Shown here in pieces: positions 59,294-64,000 of a stretch of DNA of 64,000 bases; position 1 is the first letter of the stretch; each line of letters starts with the position of its first letter. Position numbers and translations under genes: made by a program. Origin of the DNA: Saccharibacillus alkalitolerans. Its GTDB lineage: Bacteria; Bacillota; Bacilli; Paenibacillales; Paenibacillaceae. The stretch spans positions 186,001-250,000 of the forward strand of contig NZ_JAAFGS010000003.1 of NCBI RefSeq assembly GCF_011090185.1. The letters are read 5' to 3'. The notes below the pieces were generated by a model. That model ran no database searches, was not told the DNA's origin, and saw only the letters and a list, made by a program, of their open reading frames with translations.

Positions 59294-60175
59294 TCAGCTG
59301 GAATAGTATGAGCAGTAGGTGCGGTCGAAGCTGCCTTTCAGCAGGTCTTCCCTGCGCATGAAATAGTGCAGCACGCCCGCGTCTCCCCACATGAAGCCGA
59401 TATCGTCGTCCGAATCGATCTCCGCCAGCATGACGATGTCCGCCACTTCGCGCTCCGCCCGCTCCCGGTCGCCGCCGAGAGCTTTCGTCAAGCGTTCGAT
59501 CGCCTCCTTCGGGTCATAAGTCGAGTCGCAGCCGAACAGCTCCAGCGCGGCCATGTATTCGTCGTCGCCGTGCTGTCCCTCCGCATAGCCGAACATTTTG
59601 ACCGCCGCGGACGGCTCGCCGTCTTTCAGCGCGAAACCCAGCTCTTCGTATTCCTCCCAGCCGTGATTCTCGTCTTCGATCGCATCCTCGTCCACATAAG
59701 AATAACCCGGCAGATCCAGCGAACCCTTCGCCTCCACGCGGTACGGACGGTAAGGCCCGAAATCCGCTTCGAACGGCAGTTCTCCCGGAGCCTGCCTGCG
59801 CGCCGCTCCCTTCATCTCCTCCGCGCTTGCGTACAGCACGCGGTGCTCGGTCTCCAATCCGTAATCGCCCACGAAAAAGAACAGCACGCCGTCCTGAGGC
59901 AGCCGGTTCTCCGCGTCTTTCGTCCCCGCCAGGTTGAGCTGCAGGACAAACGACATAAGCATGCCGTCCGAATCGGCCGGCCATTCCCAGCCTTCCGGCA
60001 GGTCCGGTTCTCCGCCGATCCGCGAATTTCCGATTTCCACGTACGAATCCCGGCCCGCTTTGAATCCTATGACCGTCTGCTTCGCCGTATTCAGCAAGTA
60101 ATCCTCCGCGTGCGCGAAATCATGCTCCTCGATCGCCTGCTTCAACCGGTTGAAATTCCCTTCGTTCAAACTCAT
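59294..60175 (-). CDS. DUF1963 (YwqG-like) protein
   Basis: A 293-residue cytosolic protein of the YwqG/DUF1963 family, which has a beta-rich fold found alone or with contact-dependent toxin loci. Marks: SRIGGEPDLPEGWEWPADSDG, LSFVLQLNLAG, LPQDGVLFFFVGDYG, MFGYAEGQHGDDEYMAAL, FMWGDAGVLHYFMRREDL. ATG 60175 follows an AAGGAAGGGA site; the much longer frame to 61594 is a shadow of the MFS gene on the other strand. It probably shares a transcript with the DUF4261 gene. Confidence 0.85.
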   Translation of the reverse strand: MSLNEGNFNRLKQAIEEHDFAHAEDYLLNTAKQTVIGFKAGRDSYVEIGNSRIGGEPDLPEGWEWPADSDGMLMSFVLQLNLAGTKDAENRLPQDGVLFFFVGDYGLETEHRVLYASAEEMKGAARRQAPGELPFEADFGPYRPYRVEAKGSLDLPGYSYVDEDAIEDENHGWEEYEELGFALKDGEPSAAVKMFGYAEGQHGDDEYMAALELFGCDSTYDPKEAIERLTKALGGDRERAEREVADIVMLAEIDSDDDIGFMWGDAGVLHYFMRREDLLKGSFDRTYCSYYSS

Positions 60176-60421
60176 TTCGATCCCTTCCTTTCCGTCCGGC
60201 ACGATGCGGTCCGGCGTTCGCCCGCGATGCCTTCTCCGCCGCGCTTCCGTCTCTAAGTATAAACGATTCGGAAGCCAAAATCCCAACGCCGGAGAAACCG
60301 GGGCGAGTCTTTGCCCGGGCCCTGAATCGGCAGAGCTTGTTTGAATCAAAGCGTTTCCTTTCCGACTGTCCGATAAACTGGTAAAATAAAAAAGCTTTGC
60401 TGTAAAAAAGGAGGTCCGCAA

Positions 60422-61741
60422 TTGGAATCGCTCAGGCGCCTGATGGCCGGAATCGCCGAATGGCCGCGCAATGTCAAACTGTTTTTCGCCGCAAACCTGC
60501 TTTACCAGATCGGCGGCGGCATGTTTTCCGTTCTGTACAACCTCTATATCCAGGGAATCGGCTATACCGATGCCATGAACGGCCGTGTCGTCAGCATCCA
60601 GTCGCTCGCGACGGCCTGCATCTTCATTCCCATCGGTCTGTTCGGCGACCGCCTCAGCCGAAAAATGCTGCTGATCGTAGGCGCCCTGTTCAGCGGCATC
60701 GTGTTCGCTCTGCGCGCATTCGCCGAAGCGGAACCGCTGCTGCTTGCGCTCGCCGTCTGCTCCGGCGTGTTCGCCGCTTTCTTCCAGGTGCTGGCGATTC
60801 CGTTTCTGGCCGAAAACGTGAAAAAGTCCCAGCGGTTGGCTCTGTTCAGCGCTTATTCCTCGCTGATGCTTGCCGCCCAGGTCATCGGCAGCATGGGCGG
60901 CGGCGTACTCGCCGACGCGCTGCAGCACTCCGGCCTGGAGCGCGTCGCCAGCCTGCGCTTCACGCTGTTTGCGGGCGGCATCGCCACGCTCGCCGCCTTC
61001 GCGCCGATGCTGTTCATCCGCGAAGATCGGCGAAAGTCCGAGCCGCCGAAGACTTCGCCCGCGGAAGCCGGCCGGGATCTCGGGCCGGAAGCCGCGCCGG
61101 AAGCCGTGGGGACGGCTGCGGAGGCCTCCGGCTCGTCGGGCCGAAGCTCGCGCCTCATCTTCTGGTTCGTGCTCGCCCAGCTGCCGATCGGACTCGGTTC
61201 GGGTCTGGTCGTCCCGTATCTGAATTTGTACTTCACGAATCGGTTCGGCGTCTCGCTGACGACGATGAGCCTGCTTATTTCGCTCGGTCAGGTGATGACG
61301 ATCGTGTCCATGCTGATCGGACCTTCGCTGTCCAAACGGGTAGGTCCGGTCAACGCCGTCGTCATTTTCCAGATGCTTTCCCTGCCTTTCCTGCTGACGA
61401 CAGGCTTTACCAACATCGCCCTGATCGCCTCGGTCACGTTCCTCTTCCGCCAGGCGCTGATGAACGCCGCCAATCCGATCCAATCGGCGATCATGGTCGA
61501 CCGTATTCCCGACAACAAGCGGGGCATCGCCAACTCCCTGACCCAGACCGCCTTTATGCTCGGCTGGGCCAGCATGGGACCGGTCCAGTCGCATCTCGTC
61601 ACGACTTACGGCAATTATTGGGGTTACGCCATCACGTTCAGCATTACCGGCGCGCTCTATGTCAGCGCTTCGCTGCTGTACTACTTCAAGTTTCGCGAGT
61701 CCCGCCCGGACAGACGCCTCAAGTCGTCTCCGGTCCGCTAA
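60422..61741 (+). CDS. MFS transporter
   Basis: A twelve-helix major facilitator of 439 residues. The first-half MFS motif reads GLFGDRLSRKMLLIVGALF, with a long hydrophilic central loop (about 205-245, acidic and Arg-rich) and DRIPDNKRGIANSLTQTAFMLGWA in the second half. The start is TTG 60422 behind AAAAGGAGG. Drug- or sugar-efflux types are possible; the substrate cannot be told. It has a promoter-like TAAAAT near 60382 and a strong terminator. Confidence 0.88.
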   Translation: MESLRRLMAGIAEWPRNVKLFFAANLLYQIGGGMFSVLYNLYIQGIGYTDAMNGRVVSIQSLATACIFIPIGLFGDRLSRKMLLIVGALFSGIVFALRAFAEAEPLLLALAVCSGVFAAFFQVLAIPFLAENVKKSQRLALFSAYSSLMLAAQVIGSMGGGVLADALQHSGLERVASLRFTLFAGGIATLAAFAPMLFIREDRRKSEPPKTSPAEAGRDLGPEAAPEAVGTAAEASGSSGRSSRLIFWFVLAQLPIGLGSGLVVPYLNLYFTNRFGVSLTTMSLLISLGQVMTIVSMLIGPSLSKRVGPVNAVVIFQMLSLPFLLTTGFTNIALIASVTFLFRQALMNAANPIQSAIMVDRIPDNKRGIANSLTQTAFMLGWASMGPVQSHLVTTYGNYWGYAITFSITGALYVSASLLYYFKFRESRPDRRLKSSPVR

Positions 61742-61791
61742 GGCGCCGAACGCGTCCCCTATTCCGCCCTCCGCCGCAGGGACCGCACGAC

Positions 61792-61832
61792 AAAAAGCCG
61801 CGCCGGACGTATACCGTCCCGGCGCGGCTTTT
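61792..61832 (+). terminator. Terminator of MFS gene
   Basis: AAAAGCCGCGCCGG with CCGGCGCGGCTTTT, 12-base loop. Confidence 0.88.
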
Positions 61833-61890
61833 CGCGCTGAAGAGCGGCCGGCCTTTTACCGATTTCAAGGCTTAAACCGCTCCGAAACGC

Positions 61891-61926
61891 AAAAAACAGC
61901 GGAATCGAAAAATCGATTCCGCTGTT
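61891..61926 (-). terminator. Terminator of oppD
   Basis: AACAGCGGAATCG (61895-61907) with CGATTCCGCTGTT (61914-61926), T-run on the minus strand. Confidence 0.92.
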
Positions 61927-61966
61927 CGGCAGCCCGTGATTCGGTTATGCGGTGTCCGGCCTTCGC

Positions 61967-63028
61967 TTAAGCTTCGACCAGAACCGGCGTTTCGTACGCG
62001 TTGCTCAGCTTGCGCTGACGGCGCAGCACCGCTTCCGGCGGCGTAACCGCAGGAGCGTCCGGATGCAGCAGCCACGACTTGACGAAATGCGTGTCGGAGA
62101 CCTTGAACATCGGAGGCTCCTTCTCGAAATCGATCTTCATGGCATAATTGCTGCGCAGAGCGAACGCGTCGCCGACCGGAGGATGCAGCAGGTCGGGCGG
62201 CGTGCCCGGGATGGCGGTCAGCTTCTCTTCGCCGTTGCTGTCGAGCGCAGGCATCGAAGAAAGCAGTCCCCATGTGTACGGGTGGCGCGGATCGTAGAAG
62301 ATCTCGGCGGCCGTACCCATTTCGACGATCTGGCCGGCATACATGACGGCTACGCGGTCCGCCATCTTCGCCACGACGCCGAGGTCGTGGGTGATAAAGA
62401 TGATGGCCGTACCGATCTTGGCCTGCAGGTCCTTCATCAGCTCGAGGATCTGCGCCTGGATCGTCACGTCGAGCGCCGTCGTCGGTTCGTCCGCGATCAG
62501 CAGCTTCGGATTGGCGGCCAGCGCCATGGCGATTACGACACGCTGGCGCATACCGCCGGAGAACTCGTGCGGATACTGGTTAAAGCGCTTTTCCGCGTTC
62601 GGGATGCCGACCAGGTTCAGCAGTTCAAGACCGCGAGCGCGCGCATCCGCTCCGGAGATCTTCTCGTGCGTGAACAGTACTTCGGTGATCTGCTTGCCGA
62701 CTTTCATCGTCGGGTTCAGCGAGGTCATCGGATCCTGGAAGATCATGCCGATTTCCTTGCCGCGCATTTTTTGCATCTGGTTTTGCGATTTTTTGATCAG
62801 GTCCTGGCCTTCGAACAAAATTTGTCCCCGCTTGTATTGTCCCTGCGGTTCCGGTACCAGCTTCATGATCGCCTGGGACGTTACGCTCTTGCCGGAGCCC
62901 GATTCGCCCACGATCGCCAGCGTCTCGCCTTTGTCCAGATGGAAGTTAACGCCGCGAATCGCTTGGACTTCGCCGGCGCGCGTTCTGAATGAAATCGCCA
63001 AATCTTTGACCTCGAGAAGTCTCTCCAT
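61967..63028 (-). CDS. oppD: Oligopeptide ABC transporter ATP-binding protein
   Basis: One of two ATPases powering oligopeptide import. The 353 residues contain Walker A GESGSGKSV, the Q loop MIFQDPMTSLNP, the signature FSGGMRQRV, Walker B LLIADEPTTALD and the H loop FITHDLGVV. The C-terminal oligo_HPY region reads FALRSNYAMKIDFEKEPPMF and lacks the iron-sulfur cysteines of DppD, as in Bacillus OppD. ATG 63028 has GGGAG 8 bases upstream. No oppABCF genes are adjacent, and the gene has its own promoter, long leader and terminator. Confidence 0.93.
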   Translation of the reverse strand: MERLLEVKDLAISFRTRAGEVQAIRGVNFHLDKGETLAIVGESGSGKSVTSQAIMKLVPEPQGQYKRGQILFEGQDLIKKSQNQMQKMRGKEIGMIFQDPMTSLNPTMKVGKQITEVLFTHEKISGADARARGLELLNLVGIPNAEKRFNQYPHEFSGGMRQRVVIAMALAANPKLLIADEPTTALDVTIQAQILELMKDLQAKIGTAIIFITHDLGVVAKMADRVAVMYAGQIVEMGTAAEIFYDPRHPYTWGLLSSMPALDSNGEEKLTAIPGTPPDLLHPPVGDAFALRSNYAMKIDFEKEPPMFKVSDTHFVKSWLLHPDAPAVTPPEAVLRRQRKLSNAYETPVLVEA

Positions 63029-63048
63029 TGTCTCCACTCCCTATAAAG

Positions 63049-63070
63049 CCCGTTCGCTGAAGAACGGGCG
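63049..63070 (-). promoter_or_regulatory. Hairpin in oppD leader
   Basis: GCCCGTTC-GCTGAA-GAACGGGC, an 8-bp perfect stem 21 bases from the oppD start. The TTTATAG that follows on the minus strand is a poor terminator tail; it may be an attenuator or a stability element. Confidence 0.4.
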
Positions 63071-63183
63071 GTTTTATCGCTTTTCGCATATCGTTCTCGC
63101 GTTTTGTCCGCAGCCGCGCACATCGCGTTTCCGAACGTTTTTGTATGATCATGAGAACATTGTTTTACGAAACCGTATATAAT

Positions 63184-63213
63184 ATTGTAACTGCTTGCCT
63201 ATCTGGCAGTCAA
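63184..63213 (-). promoter_or_regulatory. oppD promoter
   Basis: Minus strand TTGACT (63213-63208), 18 bases, TACAAT (63189-63184); predicted leader about 150 bases. Confidence 0.65.
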
Positions 63214-63329
63214 GCGCACATTAGATGTTAGGTGTCTGCTCGGCGCGGACCCGGTCAGCCTGCATTTCCGAACATTCGCTTCAAAAAAACGGCGCGCTTC
63301 TTCTCCGCATCTCTACGCGGAAAGCTTCG

Positions 63330-63357
63330 TTGAAATCGCGAAGCAAACCGGTATGAT
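63330..63357 (+). promoter_or_regulatory. glsA promoter
   Basis: TTGAAA (63330-63335), 16 bases, TATGAT (63352-63357). Confidence 0.6.
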
Positions 63358-63427
63358 GAAGAGGACGGCGCGCGGCCCGACAGCGTCCGCGAACCCGAAC
63401 CGCCGCATACGAAGGAGGCTGCATGCC

Positions 63428-64000
63428 ATGACCAACAAAGAAGCCCGGCTGGCGGAAGTCCGCCAATTCCTGCCCGAATGGCTGGAGTACAGCCGCAAGG
63501 AAGCCTTTTCCGGAGAAGTGGCTTCCTATATCCCCGAACTGTCCAAAGCTCCGCGGGACGCGCTCGGCATTCATCTGCTCGACCTGAACGGCGACCATGC
63601 CTCGGCGGGAGACTGCGGAATGGCGTTCACGCTGCAGAGCATATCCAAAGTCTTTACCCTGATTCTTGCGCTGATGGACAACGGCGAGGACGCCGTGTTC
63701 GAACGGGTCGGCATGGAGCCGACCGGCGACAACTTCAATTCGATGCTGAAGCTCGAACTTGTGCGTCCGGGCATCCCGTTCAACCCGCTGATCAACGCCG
63801 GAGCGATCACCGTCTCTTCCATGATCCGCGGCGCCACCGCCGAAGAGAAATCGCTGCGCATCCTCGAATTTTTCCGCCGGCTGTCCGGCGGAAGCCCGCT
63901 CGAGATCAACGAAGCGGTCTACCGTTCCGAGCTGCAGACCGGCAACCTCAACCGTTCCATCGCTTATTTCCTCGTGGAAAACGGCGTGCTCGGCGGAGAC
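63428..64000 (+). CDS. glsA: Glutaminase A (partial, C-terminus off window)
   Basis: Hydrolyses glutamine to glutamate and ammonia. The visible 191 residues hold the serine-beta-lactamase-like active site with Ser-x-x-Lys in FTLQSISKVFTL, then GMEPTGDNFNSMLKLE, PFNPLINAGAITVSSMI and a Tyr/Glu region toward the edge. ATG 63428 has GAAGGAGG 9 bases upstream; the ATG at 63423 is out of frame and stops at once. The gene runs off the right edge (the usual length is about 305-310). No glutamine transporter is visible on the left side. Confidence 0.95.
   Translation, partial: MTNKEARLAEVRQFLPEWLEYSRKEAFSGEVASYIPELSKAPRDALGIHLLDLNGDHASAGDCGMAFTLQSISKVFTLILALMDNGEDAVFERVGMEPTGDNFNSMLKLELVRPGIPFNPLINAGAITVSSMIRGATAEEKSLRILEFFRRLSGGSPLEINEAVYRSELQTGNLNRSIAYFLVENGVLGGD

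Noticed and set aside
62050-62180. Loss of iron-sulfur cysteines in the C-terminus of OppD as a defect
   Set aside because: Bacillus OppD proteins also lack them; it marks the OppD rather than the DppD subgroup.

Overview
The window looks like chromosomal DNA from a GC-rich member of the Firmicutes, most likely Paenibacillaceae (Paenibacillus or Saccharibacillus type). This rests on near-consensus sigma-A promoters, strong AGGAGG ribosome sites, frequent TTG and GTG starts, dense U-tailed terminators, and a gene set with clear Bacillus relatives (nasABC, hmoA, yneQ, bstA/yfiT, catE, ung, helD, degV, oppD, glsA). No rRNA, tRNA, insertion sequence, phage gene or CRISPR array was seen. Both ends cut a gene: rpiA on the left and glsA on the right.

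Layout. 1-16.6 kb holds housekeeping and stress genes: rpiA, a secreted S8 protease with an apparent frameshift in its signal peptide, bstA/yfiT, fumC, a GNAT enzyme, ung with a HAD phosphatase, catE, a CE7 esterase, a macro-domain deacetylase, a DsbA-like oxidoreductase, a transaldolase-like aldolase, a DUF418 membrane protein, an OmpR-type two-component pair and a MarR regulator. 16.7-26.5 kb holds a metallo-hydrolase and a carbohydrate block (GH3 glycosidase, GH31 alpha-xylosidase, divergent AraC regulator), followed by a chemoreceptor with a sigma-D-type promoter. 26.6-32.3 kb holds helD, a Cys-rich copper-storage protein, an aromatic-acid-exporter-like protein and a two-part ThrE exporter. 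32.4-38.5 kb is the assimilatory nitrate module: nasB-nasC diverging from nasA. 38.5-49.9 kb holds sugar metabolism (KDG kinase, lactonase), a LOV-domain histidine kinase, a DJ-1 protein, a phosphotransferase-fold protein lacking its catalytic residues, and Fur-type hmoA. 49.2-64 kb holds small enzyme operons, a secreted beta-propeller protein, an M20 dipeptidase, DegV, two DUF proteins, an MFS transporter, a solitary OppD and glsA.

The best find is in the 441-bp gap between nasB and nasA. Both divergent promoters are followed by a leader ending in an intrinsic terminator. In each leader, two small hairpins with six-base loops carrying A at position 1 and G at position 4 lie just upstream, and the second hairpin shares bases with the terminator stem. 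That is the arrangement recognised by ANTAR-family antiterminators (NasR, NasT, EutV). A perfect GlnR/TnrA box is centred about 50 bases upstream of the predicted nasB start site. The module therefore appears to be gated twice: by nitrogen status at initiation, and by an ANTAR protein (gene not in this window, perhaps nitrate/nitrite-sensing) at elongation.

Other leads: a seven-T tract that puts the protease signal peptide out of frame, a consensus promoter with no gene that may make a small RNA, helically phased repeats in front of the AraC gene, an orphan blue-light kinase and a probable pseudokinase. All calls come from reading sequence; no database search or folding program was run.
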